From Bradyrhizobium sp. WBOS07 (lineage in GTDB: Bacteria; Pseudomonadota; Alphaproteobacteria; Rhizobiales; Xanthobacteraceae): a stretch of DNA of 64,000 nt. Under the pieces are notes generated by a model that saw only the letters and a list, made by a program, of their open reading frames with translations, ran no database searches and was not told where the DNA came from. This document shows positions 47,571-56,787 of this stretch, piece by piece; positions within the stretch are counted from its first letter, which is position 1, and every line of letters begins with the position of its first letter. Both the position numbers and the translations under genes were made by a program. The DNA lies in assembly GCF_024585165.1 (NCBI RefSeq), contig NZ_CP029008.1:6663434-6727433 (forward strand), written 5' to 3'.

Positions 47571-48253
47571 ACGCCGGTAGTGCTTTGATGGCCGCCGGCG
47601 AAAACAATTGGCGGTTGGACGACAGCCCTTGCCGCCGTCTCTCGTCTGCGGCGCTATTTGAATGACTCCTTTTTCTGCTCTGCATTCGCGCGAAGTCGAA
47701 GTGATCGCGCCTCCGTCATTCAAGTTCATTCACTACGTTCATCTTGGGCGTCGCCGATCACAGCAACCATGTGCGAGTGCTTGCCGCGATTTGCTGCAAC
47801 GACGATTCGAGCGCTGCATTTAATAATGCGCTGACATATTTATTTATACATCCGTTGGTTTATTTAATGCTGCGGGCGATGAAGTTGTTCTTCCTGCCTG
47901 CTCGTCAATCGTGATCGCTGGCCCTGTCGATAGCTGGAGCGAAGTTTCTGTGAAGTGCATAACGGGCGTATTTTACGCCGAGTTGATCGCCGCTAAAACG
48001 GAATCGCTTTTGATTCCCGTGGCGTAGATTTTTTCTCCGCATTTCCGAAAACAAGAATCTGGCGGCGTTTGCGGCGAAATGACCTTGGCGGAGCCGTGGT
48101 CTTGTCAAAAAAAGGCCTTCTGCTGCCGACCATTAACGCCGTGCAAGCACGTCGCCGGCGTATCTCGATCACGATTAAATCGAGAGTGCAAATCCAAAAT
48201 AAATGCTGGTGGCGATTAACGGGGAATAATACAGAAAAGACGGAGAGACCATT
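47571..48253 (+). promoter_or_regulatory. 683-bp intergenic region with AT-rich islands
   Basis: No gene is convincing in either strand. AT-rich islands lie at about 47,815-47,872 (ATTTAATAATG, ATATTTATTTATAC, GTTTATTTAATG) and 48,165-48,235. The second is just upstream of the TTG start at 48,254, whose ribosome binding site is GGAGAG. This is the longest spacer in the locus and is probably the promoter region of the next gene. Confidence 0.4.
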
Positions 48254-49444
48254 TTGGCGACCACAACGAATGCATGGCCTGACGCAACGAACACCGGCGT
48301 GCCTGCGGGGGTAACGCTCACTCCTTCGGGAGACGTAGTGATTACGCAGGCGGGAGCGGTGGTTTCGGGACTCAACATCACCGGAAGCGTCTACATCAAG
48401 GCGGACAACGTGACGCTCGAGAACTGCAAGATCACGTCCGGCGGATGGGCCGGGGTGACCATCGATTCCGGAGTCTCGGGCGCAGTCGTCCAGAATTGCA
48501 CCATCGATGGCACCGGCCGGGCACCGGATGGCACGGGCAATCAGGGCATCATGGGGAGCGGCACGTTCATCGGGAACAACATCTTCAACGTGGAGAATGG
48601 CATCGTTCCCGGGAGCAACTCCGTCATCCAGGGCAACTACATCCACGATCTCCAGGCAGGCGGATCGCCGCACTATGACGGCATCCAGATCGATGGAGGC
48701 CTTTCCAACATTCAGATCAGCGGCAATTCGATCATCAACCAGTGGGGGTGGACCTCGGCGGTCATGATCGACAATGACTTCGGGCCGGTCTCGAATGTCA
48801 CAGTCACCAACAATCTGCTAACAGGTGGCGCTTACACCGTATACGCGGACTCCAATCTGGGCACCGCCTCGATCACCGGTGTGTCGTTCACCAACAATCA
48901 CATTGGTGGCGCGCAATACGGCGACGCGTTGATCCGCGGGAACAATTCGGTGTTCTCCGGGAATTACACGGACGGCGCGCAGCTGGCGTCGACGCTCAAT
49001 ACGTCGGCAAATAGCGGTACGACGACGACCTCACCGACGACGCCCCCCGCAACGCCGGAAGTCCCGGCAGCGCCGGCCATCGCATCCTGGTCGCCCGATA
49101 CGGGCAAGACTGGCGACGGCATCACTGACGCCAATCAGATCACTCTGCACGGCACCGCCGCGGCAGGCAGCACCGTGAAAGTCTATGACGGTTCGACGCA
49201 GATCGGCACGGCGACCGCGACTTCGACCGGAAGTTGGGACTACATCACCAAGGTCTTGACCGATGCGAAGCATACGTTGACGGCGACCGCAACCAACTCG
49301 TCGGGTCAAACGAGCGTGGCATCGGCTGCGGTGGCGGTCATTGTCGACACCAAGGCGCCAGCTGCACCGACGATCGCGAGCGACACTGTCAACTCTGCCA
49401 ACCAGGTCGTTCTGTCGGGGACCGCTGAAGCGAACAGCACGATC
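48254..49444 (+). CDS. beta-helix protein with Ig-like tail, 3' part cut off at 49,444
   Basis: Residues ~1-255 are a parallel beta-helix very similar to 44,491-45,441 (NNIFNVENGIV, HYDGIQIDGG, VMIDNDFGPVSNV), but here without a signal peptide. A Thr/Pro linker follows, then bacterial Ig-like repeats (GTAAAGSTVKVYDGSTQIGTATA). The frame is broken after ANSTI at 49,444, where IS110-type sequence begins. The natural continuation is on the minus strand at 54,928-53,964: the same 127 bp precede both and the join is in frame, giving at least 718 residues. Absence of a Sec signal suggests export by a type I system such as the one at 23-27 kb. Confidence 0.8.
49318..49444 (+). repeat. exact 127-bp duplicate (inverted with 54,929-55,055)
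   Basis: Base-by-base reading shows identity over 127 bp with the reverse complement of 54,929-55,055 and immediate divergence on both sides. It encodes the same Ig-like segment. It fits a contig-end overlap, not a biological repeat. Confidence 0.9.
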
Positions 49445-51139
49445 TTTGCCCACCCTGTACCCTTCTGGCGTTCGGAGGCCAGTCAGTTGGTGTAGGCTGG
49501 TCGGCCGGGCCGATCCGCCGGGAGCCGCCTTGCCCACCTGTGCCTTGAGCACCGACGTAGGACCCGCGCCCCGGCGGAGCGTCTGCGATCGAGATCCACT
49601 AGGAGGTTTGCGCCGCGAGCGCCGGTACAGGGATTGATCGGGATCGCAGTTGGCCCGCCTTTTGGAAACGAGGAGGTCCATCAAATGGTCGAGAATGTGC
49701 ATTGGCTTGTCGGGATCGACTGGGCAACGCAAAGCCATCGCGTTTGCTTGCTCAATTCCGAAGGAAGGCGGCTGGGAGAGCGAGAGTTCGCCCATGGCGG
49801 AGCCAGTCTGGTGGAGCTGCGCGACTGGCTGCTCGAGAAGACGAAGGCTGCCCCGGCGCAGATCGCCGTGGCGATCGAGATGCCGCATGGTCCTGTGGTG
49901 GAGATGCTGCTTGAGCATGGGTTCCTGGTCTTTGCCATCAATCCCAAGCAGCTTGATCGCTTCCGTGATCGCTTCACGGTCGCAGGTGCCAAGGATGACA
50001 GCCGTGATGCTCTTGTCCTGGGCGATTCCTTGCGTACCGATCGCAAGGCCTTCCGGAAGCTTGCCATCGACGAGCCGGCGGTGATCAGGTTGCGCGAATG
50101 GTCGCGCCTGCTGGATGAACTGCAGCAGGAACGGACGCGTTTGTCTAACCGCCTGCGTCATCAGTTGTGGCGTTATTACCCGCAAGCGGCCGAGCTGGCC
50201 GATGATGTTGCAGACGATTGGTTCCTGAGCTTGTGGCAGAAGGTGCCGACACCCGCTGCGGCCGCCAAGGCATCGGAGAAGACGATAGCGCGCATCCTCA
50301 AGGAGCATCGTATCCGCCGTGTCGACGCCGCCACCGTGCTGCAGACCCTGCGCAAGACGGCTTTGTTCGTCGCACCAGGTACCACGGAGGCCGCGTGCGT
50401 CCATATCCGCAGCCTTGTCGCGCGCCTGCGCCTGGTCAATCAGCAGATCAAGCAAGCCGGCGCTGCCCTGGACGACCTTTGCGATAGTCTGGCGGCACAG
50501 GACGAGGAGAACTCGTCGGGGCAGAGCCATGAGCAGTGTGACGTGGCAATCCTTCGCTCCTGGCCGGGAATCGGCAGGATTGTTCTCGCCACACTGCTCA
50601 CCGAGGCAGCACAACCGCTGCGCGGCCGAGATTACCACGCCTTGCGAGCTCTGGCAGGGGCCGCCCCGGTCACACGGCAAAGCGGCAAGCAACGCTTCGT
50701 GATCCGGCGCTTTGCCTGCAACAGGCGGCTGCAGACTGCTGTCCATCACTGGTCACGCGTTGCCGTCCAGCACGACCCGGCCGCTCGGCAACGCTATGAT
50801 GCCCTGCGGCAGCGCGGCCATGGCCGTGCCCGCGCGTTGCGCGGCGTGGGCGATCGCCTGCTCTCGGCCCTGTGCGCGGCCCTCAGGAACCGAACGCTGT
50901 ACGACGCCAATCACAGGAGTGCTCAGGCCATCACCAGCCAGTAAGCCTCATTCCTTTGTTCGGCCGCTTGTGACCATTCCTTCGTCCCGACCTGCCGAGC
51001 CCAACAGCGCGGCGCGCAGCCGCTGTCCAGGATGCCATCGGCACCGGCGTAGCCGGCGCGAAGCGTCCTGGACTGCGGTGAGCACCGCGCTACCCTGGTT
51101 CACCAAGGCACGAAAGCTCTTGACCAAGGCTAGGAGGTC
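49445..51139 (+). mobile_element. IS110-family insertion sequence block
   Basis: It contains one IS110-type transposase (49,685-50,944) with about 240 bp of non-coding sequence on the left and about 195 bp on the right. There are no terminal inverted repeats, as usual for IS110. The left flank is the Ig-like gene and the right flank is cheW, genes that otherwise have nothing to do with each other. I treat the flanks as an assembly join, so the exact right end (about 51,139) is uncertain. Confidence 0.8.
49685..50944 (+). CDS. IS110-family transposase
   Basis: DEDD-type N-terminal domain (VGIDWATQSHRVCLL; AIEMPHGPVVEMLL; DRFTVAGAKDDSRDALVLGDSL) and a C-terminal transposase_20 domain (LRSWPGIGRIVLATLLTEAAQPLRGRDYHALRALAGAAPVTRQSGK). 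The 419-residue length is normal and the frame is intact. The ATG at 49,685 has GAGGAGG upstream, which is why the 17-codon upstream extension was dropped. Confidence 0.93.
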   Translation: MVENVHWLVGIDWATQSHRVCLLNSEGRRLGEREFAHGGASLVELRDWLLEKTKAAPAQIAVAIEMPHGPVVEMLLEHGFLVFAINPKQLDRFRDRFTVAGAKDDSRDALVLGDSLRTDRKAFRKLAIDEPAVIRLREWSRLLDELQQERTRLSNRLRHQLWRYYPQAAELADDVADDWFLSLWQKVPTPAAAAKASEKTIARILKEHRIRRVDAATVLQTLRKTALFVAPGTTEAACVHIRSLVARLRLVNQQIKQAGAALDDLCDSLAAQDEENSSGQSHEQCDVAILRSWPGIGRIVLATLLTEAAQPLRGRDYHALRALAGAAPVTRQSGKQRFVIRRFACNRRLQTAVHHWSRVAVQHDPAARQRYDALRQRGHGRARALRGVGDRLLSALCAALRNRTLYDANHRSAQAITSQ

Positions 51140-51409
51140 CTACTCGACGCCGACCGCCATCGGCACCTTGCCGTCCTCGGGCTGCGGCAGGCCGAGACGG
51201 GCGCGCATGTCGACCACGGTGACGATGCGGCCGCGCAGATTGAGCACGCCGGCGATCTCGCGCGAGGACAGCGGCACGCGGGTGACGCGCTCGGGCATGA
51301 ACACGTCCTGGACGCGGGAGATCGGCAGGCCGAACAGCTGGCCGCCGATCATCGCGGTGACGTATTCGACCATGGCGCCGTCGCTGGACTGGGTCTTGTT
51401 GTTGGCCAT
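51140..51409 (-). CDS. cheW: CheW coupling protein, C-terminus missing
   Basis: The first 89 residues of a chemotaxis adaptor: VEYVTAMIGGQLFGLPISRVQDVFMPERVTRVPLSSREIAGVLNLRGRIVTVVDMR, then it stops at MAVGVE where the family continues for about 60 more residues. The stop is made by the join to the IS110 block. GGAG precedes the ATG, and the gene follows cheA by 24 nt, as in rhizobial che operons. Confidence 0.88.
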   Translation of the reverse strand: MANNKTQSSDGAMVEYVTAMIGGQLFGLPISRVQDVFMPERVTRVPLSSREIAGVLNLRGRIVTVVDMRARLGLPQPEDGKVPMAVGVE

Positions 51410-51433
51410 AAGCCTGTCTCCTGATTCCCTGGG

Positions 51434-52693
51434 TTACGCCGCCGCCCGGCTCAGCTCGGAGGCGCCGGCGGCGCCCGCGGTCTGCTCCTTCAGCGCCGCG
51501 ATCAGGCCGGGACGGTCGAACTTGGCGACATAATCGTGGAAGCCGGCCTGCCGGCCGCGCTCGATCGCCGCCGGCGACACCAGCGCCGACAGGCCGATGA
51601 TCGGCATCGAACCGAGATTGTTGTCGGCGCGGATGGTCTCGGCGAACTCGAACCCGTTCATGTCGGGCATCTCGATGTCGGTCAGCACCACGTCGAAGCT
51701 CTGGGCCCGCAGCGCGGCGAGGCCCTCCTGCGCGGTCGGCGCGGTGCGGACGCGGTAGCCGGCCGCCTTCAGCACCGGGGCCAGCATGTTGCGGAAGAAC
51801 GCGCTGTCGTCGACCAGCAGCACCGACTGCGAATGCAGCGACGGCTTCATCTCCTTGCGGGTGAACCAGTCGGAGAACGCCATGGGGAGGAAGTGGCCGA
51901 CGTCGATCACCTCGGTGGCCTGGCCCTTGATCACGGCCGAGCCCAGGATGCCGGAGGAGGAGCCGCCGACCTCGATGTTGAGGCGTTCCTCGACGATGTC
52001 GATGATCTCGTCGACGACGAGGCCCATGGAGCGGCCGTCGTCGGCGAACACCAGGATCGGCTGGGCGCCTTGGCTGGCGATGGTGACGCCTTCCATGGCC
52101 ACGAGCGGCATCAGCTGCTCGCGGTACTGCACCATGTAGCGGCCGTTGGAGAACTCGATCTTGTCGGCGGGCAGCTCTTCCAGGCGCGTGACCAGGCCGA
52201 GCGGGACCGCCTTGGGCTGCGAGGAGCCGGCGCGGAACACGAGCAGCGAGGTGGTCTGCTCGCCCGAGCCGATGTGATGGGCCCCGTTCTCGTCGCCCAT
52301 GTCATGGGCCGAGGAGCCGGCGGCGCCGAGCGCCTTGGCAATGCCGTTGGGGTCGATGATCATGATGACCGCGCCATCGCCCAGGATGGTGTTGCCGGAG
52401 AACATGTCGATGTGACGCAGCTTGGTCGACATCGGCTTCACGACGATCTCTTCCGTGTGGAACACGCCGTCGACGACGATGCCGAAGGTCTGGCTGCCCA
52501 CCTGGGTCACGACGATGAAGCCGTTCTCGGGATCGGAGGCCGCGCCGTCGTCGATCTTCAAGAGCTTCTTCAGGTGGATCAGCGGCAGCAGCTTGTTGCG
52601 CAGGCGCAGCACCGCGGTGTCCTTGATGCGCTCGATGCGGTGCTCGGAATTGGCGCGGGCCCGCACCAGCTCGACCACCGAGAGCTGCGGGAT
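51434..52693 (-). CDS. cheA: CheA C-terminal part: CheW-like regulatory domain plus receiver domain
   Basis: This is the 3' end of a hybrid CheA: the CheW-like regulatory domain ([33 protein letters not shown]), a second CheW-like stretch, then a response-regulator receiver (SVLLVDDSAFFRNMLAPVL, DVVLTDIEMPDMNGFEF with the phosphoacceptor Asp). CheA with a C-terminal receiver is typical of alphaproteobacterial che operons. The 5' side is cut at 52,693, where the IS481 block begins. The missing upstream part is at 56,086-56,709 on the plus strand. Confidence 0.88.
   Translation of the reverse strand: MPQLSVVELVRARANSEHRIERIKDTAVLRLRNKLLPLIHLKKLLKIDDGAASDPENGFIVVTQVGSQTFGIVVDGVFHTEEIVVKPMSTKLRHIDMFSGNTILGDGAVIMIIDPNGIAKALGAAGSSAHDMGDENGAHHIGSGEQTTSLLVFRAGSSQPKAVPLGLVTRLEELPADKIEFSNGRYMVQYREQLMPLVAMEGVTIASQGAQPILVFADDGRSMGLVVDEIIDIVEERLNIEVGGSSSGILGSAVIKGQATEVIDVGHFLPMAFSDWFTRKEMKPSLHSQSVLLVDDSAFFRNMLAPVLKAAGYRVRTAPTAQEGLAALRAQSFDVVLTDIEMPDMNGFEFAETIRADNNLGSMPIIGLSALVSPAAIERGRQAGFHDYVAKFDRPGLIAALKEQTAGAAGASELSRAAA
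52567..52693 (-). repeat. exact 127-bp duplicate of 56,583-56,709 (inverted)
   Basis: The reverse complement equals 56,583-56,709 over exactly 127 bp and diverges on both sides. It lies in cheA. It allows the two cheA pieces to be joined in frame. Confidence 0.9.
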
Positions 52694-53963
52694 TGTTCAG
52701 ACCGGGGAGATGGTGGACGGGTGTTCGGAGACATCGTGGACACTTTCGACAGCTCAGTAAGGAGGCTGTCGGATGCCGTTCCGCGAGGTGTCTCGGATGG
52801 ACGCGAGATTGGAGTTTGTCATGTTGGCCTCGGAAGAAGGAGCCAACGTTCGGCAATTGTGCCGTCGCTTCGGCATCAGCCCGACGACCGGCCACAAGTG
52901 GCTGGAGCGCTGGCGAACGGCCGGGATGACGGGGCTTCAGGAGCAGTCGCGCCGGCCGCGGACGTCGCCGGCACGCAGTGTCGCGGCGATCGAAGAGGCC
53001 GTGCTTGCGCTCCGAGCCGAGCACCCGGCCTGGGGCGGGCGGAAGATCGCCAGGCGGTTGAAGGATCTGGGACGGGAAGCAGTCCCGGCGCCCTCGACGG
53101 TCACGGCGATCCTGAAGCGGCATGGGATGGAACTGGGCACGTTCGGCGGCGGTCAGTCGGCCTTCGTTCGCTTCGAGCGGGAACGGCCGAACGAGTTGTG
53201 GCAGATGGACTTCAAGGGCCACGTGGCCATGCACACCGGCCGGCTTCATCCGCTGACCGTGCTCGACGATCACTCGCGCTTTTCGGTGGTGCTCGCGGCT
53301 TGCGCCAACGAGCAGACCGAGACGGTCCAGCAGCATCTCGTTGCCGCCTTCCGCCGCTACGGCTTGCCCGAGAGGCTGATCACCGACAACGGTTCGCCCT
53401 GGGGCGATGGGCCGGGCAGCCCGTTCACCCCGCTCGGGGTCTGGCTGATCGAGCATGGCATCAAGGTCAGCCATTCGCGGCCCTATCATCCGCAGACCAT
53501 GGGTAAAGACGAACGCTTCCACCGCAGCCTCAAGGCCGAGGTCCTGTCCGCTCCTGCCTTCGCCGACATCGCCGCCGCCCAGCGCGCTTTCGAGCGATGG
53601 CGCACCGTCTACAACACGCAGCGGCCGCACGAAGCACTCGAGCTTGCCGTGCCGGCCAGCCGTTATCAGCCGAGCCCGCGCGACTATGTCGAGACCGTCG
53701 CGCCCTTCGAATACGCACCAAACGACGTGGTGCGCCGGGTCCAGCAAGGCGGTCACGTCAGATTCCTCGGACGCAACCTCAAAGTCCCAAAGGCCTTCCG
53801 CGGCAAAGCCATCGCGTTCCGGCCGACCACTCAGGATGGCGTCTTCGACGTCGTGTTCAGAACCCAAACGATTGCAACCGTCGACATCCGACCTCTCGAC
53901 GGGAGCCCAGAAAGTGTCCACGATGTCTCCGAACACCCGTCCACCATCTCCCCGGTCTGAACA
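52694..53963 (+). mobile_element. IS481-family insertion sequence A (1,270 bp)
   Basis: The ends are perfect inverted repeats of about 54 bp beginning TGTTCAGACCGGGGAGATGG on both sides, and one intact transposase lies between. The left neighbour is cheA and the right neighbour is the Ig-like gene, with no target duplication. The block is exactly one IS unit, as expected for a collapsed multi-copy repeat. Confidence 0.9.
52773..53960 (+). CDS. IS481-family transposase (IS A)
   Basis: It has an N-terminal helix-turn-helix (RQLCRRFGISPTTGHKWLERWR; VLALRAEHPAWGGRKIARRL) and an integrase core with DDE residues (ELWQMDFKGHVAM; LITDNGSPWGDG; HPQTMGKDERFHRSLKAEVL). The 395-residue frame runs into the right inverted repeat, a common arrangement in these elements. 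Confidence 0.93.
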   Translation: MPFREVSRMDARLEFVMLASEEGANVRQLCRRFGISPTTGHKWLERWRTAGMTGLQEQSRRPRTSPARSVAAIEEAVLALRAEHPAWGGRKIARRLKDLGREAVPAPSTVTAILKRHGMELGTFGGGQSAFVRFERERPNELWQMDFKGHVAMHTGRLHPLTVLDDHSRFSVVLAACANEQTETVQQHLVAAFRRYGLPERLITDNGSPWGDGPGSPFTPLGVWLIEHGIKVSHSRPYHPQTMGKDERFHRSLKAEVLSAPAFADIAAAQRAFERWRTVYNTQRPHEALELAVPASRYQPSPRDYVETVAPFEYAPNDVVRRVQQGGHVRFLGRNLKVPKAFRGKAIAFRPTTQDGVFDVVFRTQTIATVDIRPLDGSPESVHDVSEHPSTISPV

Positions 53964-55055
53964 CCCGACAGGTCGGAGGTCTGGAAGCTCCACTTGCCGT
54001 CGGCGTCCGTCGTGGACGAACCGACCGAGGTCGTGCCGTCATACAGCTTGATCTCGCTGTTGGGATCGGCCGTGCCCTTGATCGTTGCCGTGTGATCCCA
54101 GTGCTGGCGCACATTGGTGACCTCCACCGTCGAAGTGCCGCCGCCGCTGTGCGAGCCAATCGGCGGATCGATCGGCTGCGACAAGGCGCTGGTGTTGCCG
54201 GCTGCGTCGGTGGCCGTCGCGGTGAAGGTGTGTGACCCGTGCGTGAGATTCGGGGTCGTCACGCTCCAGTCGCCGTCACTTGCAACGGTCGTCGTGCCAA
54301 GCAGGGTCGTGCCCTCGTAGAGCTTGATCAAGCTCCCGGCTTCCGCCGTCCCGGAGACCGTGGCGCGGTTATGCGTGGTCGGATCGCTCAACAGAACCGG
54401 AGCATCGGGGGCAGCGGTATCCACCGTGACATCCAACGAAGTCGATGCCTTGCTGGTCACGCCTGAGACCGTGTCGGTCGCAGTGAAGCTGTGCTTGCCG
54501 TCCGGTAGCGCGGCGGTGGTGTAGTGCCACGCTCCGTTCGCATCCGCCGTGGCCGTGCCGAGCTGGGTCGCGCCGTCGAACACCTTGACCGTGCTGTTGG
54601 CAACCGCAGTACCCGCCAGGGTCAGCGTCTTGTCGCTCGTGATGTGATCACCGGTAGTGCCGGTATCGTTTGAGAACGAGGCGATCTTCGGCGCGGCGGG
54701 CGCTGTGGTGCCCGTGCCCGACGTGCCCGAGCCGGTGGAGCCCGTCGTCGTCCCAGAGCCAATGATCGCATCCACGGCCGCCGACGCAGCGCTGACGTTG
54801 CCGGCAACGTCGGTCGCCTTCGCCGCCAAGGCGTGCGAACCGGCCGACAATGCAGACGTCGTGACGCTCCACGCACCGCTCGAGTTGGTTGTCGCCGTCC
54901 CGACCTGAGTCGTCCCGTCAAACACCTTGATCGTGCTGTTCGCTTCAGCGGTCCCCGACAGAACGACCTGGTTGGCAGAGTTGACAGTGTCGCTCGCGAT
55001 CGTCGGTGCAGCTGGCGCCTTGGTGTCGACAATGACCGCCACCGCAGCCGATGCC
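53964..55055 (-). CDS. displaced middle part of the Ig-like gene (continuation of 48,254-49,444)
   Basis: The minus-strand reading from 55,055 repeats the last 127 bp of the fragment at 48,254-49,444, then continues in frame after ANSTI with KVFDGTTQVGTATTNSSGAW. It gives at least three further Ig-like repeats (each with TVKVFDGATQLGTATADANG-like cores) and a Gly/Thr-rich linker. It ends at SDLSG, where IS481 A begins, so the true C-terminus is not in the window. It has no start codon of its own. Confidence 0.85.
54929..55055 (-). repeat. exact 127-bp duplicate of 49,318-49,444 (inverted)
   Basis: Partner of the repeat at 49,318-49,444. Its outer edge at 55,055 is directly followed by the CTAGG end of the next IS block. 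Confidence 0.9.
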
Positions 55056-56085
55056 CTAGGTGTTTAGTCCCGGAGTGTGGGGGAATCAGTCAATCTGATC
55101 CCGTATTCCGGGAGGGATTATGGGACAGGTACTCCACGGCAGCGCCACGACAACGCATGCCATCCGAACTGCGATACAGCGATCGAAGGCTCCGCTCAAA
55201 GACCTAGCGGTCCAGTACGGCCTGAACCAAAAGACCGTAGCCAAGTGGCGCAAGCGCAGCTTCGTCCACGATGCGCCGATGGGGCCGAAGGCCCCGCGCT
55301 CGACCGTTCTTTCGACCGAAGAGGAGGCGGTGGTCGTTGCATTTCGGCGACATACCCTCCTGCCACTGGACGACTGCCTATATGCCTTGCAGGCCACCAT
55401 TCCGCACCTGACGCGCTCCTCGCTACATCGCTGTTTGCAGCGCCATGGCATCAGCAGGCTGCCCGACGTCGCGGGCGACAGACCGTCCAGAAAGAAGTTC
55501 GAGGCCTATCCGATCGGCTACTTCCATATCGACATCGCGGAGGTCCGCACCGAAGAAGGGAAGCTGTATCTCTTTGTGGCGGTGGACAGGCTCTCGAAGT
55601 TTGCCTTCGCGCAGCTGCACGACGTCGCTACGGTCAAGACCGCCGCGGCCTTCCTGCAGGCCTTGACCGAAGCAGTTCCCTTCAAAATCCACACCGTCCT
55701 CACCGACAATGGCGTACAGTTCTGTGATCAACCCTCACGTCGATCTGGACCGACCGCCTGTTGGCGTCTGCACATGTTTGACCGCATCTGTCGCGAGCAC
55801 AACATCGAGCATCGCCACACCAAGCCCAATCACCCCTGGACCAATGGTCAGGTCGAACGGATGAATCGTACCCTCAAGGAGGCGACCGTGCGCCGCTACC
55901 ACTACGAAACCCACCGGCAGTTGAGAGACCACCTAGGCGCCTTCATGGACGCTTATAACTTCGCCAAGCGGCTCAAAAGCCTTCGCGGCCTCACACCATT
56001 CGAGGCCATCTGTAAAGCATGGGGTGGCGAGCCAAGCCGCTTCAGTCGCGATCCGATCCACTTGACCTCGGGACTGAACACCTAG
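55056..56085 (+). mobile_element. IS481-family insertion sequence B (about 1,030 bp) with CTAG ends
   Basis: The left end is CTAGGTGTTTAGTCCCG and the right end, reversed, is CTAGGTGTTCAGTCCCG. CTAG flanking a TGTT...AACA element agrees with the NCTAGN target preference known for IS481. The block starts and stops at these conserved bases, and its neighbours (Ig-like gene; cheA) differ from those an insertion into one gene would give. Confidence 0.85.
55120..56085 (+). CDS. IS481-family transposase (IS B)
   Basis: The N-terminal HTH ([21 protein letters not shown]) is followed by an rve core ([62 protein letters not shown]) with the DDE residues present. At 321 residues it is shorter than the transposase of IS A and clearly a different lineage. 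The frame ends in the right inverted repeat. Confidence 0.92.
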   Translation: MGQVLHGSATTTHAIRTAIQRSKAPLKDLAVQYGLNQKTVAKWRKRSFVHDAPMGPKAPRSTVLSTEEEAVVVAFRRHTLLPLDDCLYALQATIPHLTRSSLHRCLQRHGISRLPDVAGDRPSRKKFEAYPIGYFHIDIAEVRTEEGKLYLFVAVDRLSKFAFAQLHDVATVKTAAAFLQALTEAVPFKIHTVLTDNGVQFCDQPSRRSGPTACWRLHMFDRICREHNIEHRHTKPNHPWTNGQVERMNRTLKEATVRRYHYETHRQLRDHLGAFMDAYNFAKRLKSLRGLTPFEAICKAWGGEPSRFSRDPIHLTSGLNT

Positions 56086-56709
56086 ACCGCCAGGTGCTCG
56101 ACCTGATCAAGGACCCGCTCACCCACATGGTGCGCAACTCCGCCGATCATGGCCTGGAGACCCCCGCCGAGCGCCTCGCATCCGGCAAGGGCGAGCAGGG
56201 CACCATTCGCCTCTCCGCCTATCACGAGGGCGGCCACATCATCATCTGCATCGCCGACAACGGCCGCGGATTGAACACCGAGAAGATCAAGGCCAAGGCG
56301 ATCTCTAGCGGTCTCGTCACCGAGGCCGAGCTGGAGAAGATGAGCGAGGCCCAGATCCACAAGTTCATCTTCGCCCCGGGCTTCTCCACCGCAGCCGCCA
56401 TCACCTCGGTCTCGGGCCGCGGCGTCGGCATGGACGTGGTGCGCACCAATATCGACCAGATCGGCGGCACCATCGACATCAAGAGCGTGGCCGGCGAGGG
56501 AAGCTCGGTCACCATCAAGATCCCGCTGACGCTCGCCATCGTCTCCGCCTTGATCGTGGAGGCCGCCGGCGACCGCTTCGCGATCCCGCAGCTCTCGGTG
56601 GTCGAGCTGGTGCGGGCCCGCGCCAATTCCGAGCACCGCATCGAGCGCATCAAGGACACCGCGGTGCTGCGCCTGCGCAACAAGCTGCTGCCGCTGATCC
56701 ACCTGAAGA
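56086..56709 (+). CDS. cheA: CheA fragment: ATPase domain and start of regulatory domain
   Basis: It reads [21 protein letters not shown] (N box), [11 protein letters not shown] (G1), [23 protein letters not shown] (F/G2 region) and [31 protein letters not shown], the HATPase and CheW-like region of a CheA kinase. Its last 127 bp equal the start of the cheA piece at 52,693, so the two are consecutive parts of one gene. The histidine phosphotransfer and dimerisation domains are missing. Confidence 0.88.
56583..56709 (+). repeat. exact 127-bp duplicate of 52,567-52,693 (inverted)
   Basis: This is the partner of the repeat in the other cheA piece. Directly after 56,709 the base composition falls to roughly 30% GC. 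Confidence 0.9.
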
Positions 56710-56723
56710 GTTATATCATGCAT
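56710..56723 (-). CDS. first codons of spoIIIAC-like gene (foreign fragment)
   Basis: ATG at 56,723 with GGAGG upstream follows the spoIIIAB-like stop by about 65 nt and reads MHDI, fitting the spoIIIAB-spoIIIAC order of spore formers. The fragment ends at the block join. Confidence 0.4.
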
Positions 56724-56787
56724 TTATCTTCCTCCAATCCTTATTTAGTATAATTATTTTAGCTATTATAAATTATTTATAATGACC

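Noticed and set aside
51536..53506. 656-residue plus-strand ORF across cheA and IS481
   Set aside because: Antisense to cheA, full of His/Asp/Gly runs produced by GC3 bias, and it crosses a block junction at 52,693.
49318..56709. IS-mediated inversion of a chemotaxis/adhesin region as a true genomic rearrangement
   Set aside because: Both duplicates are exactly 127 bp, the IS blocks have no matching target duplications, and blocks are ordered by size; an assembly cause explains all of this at once.
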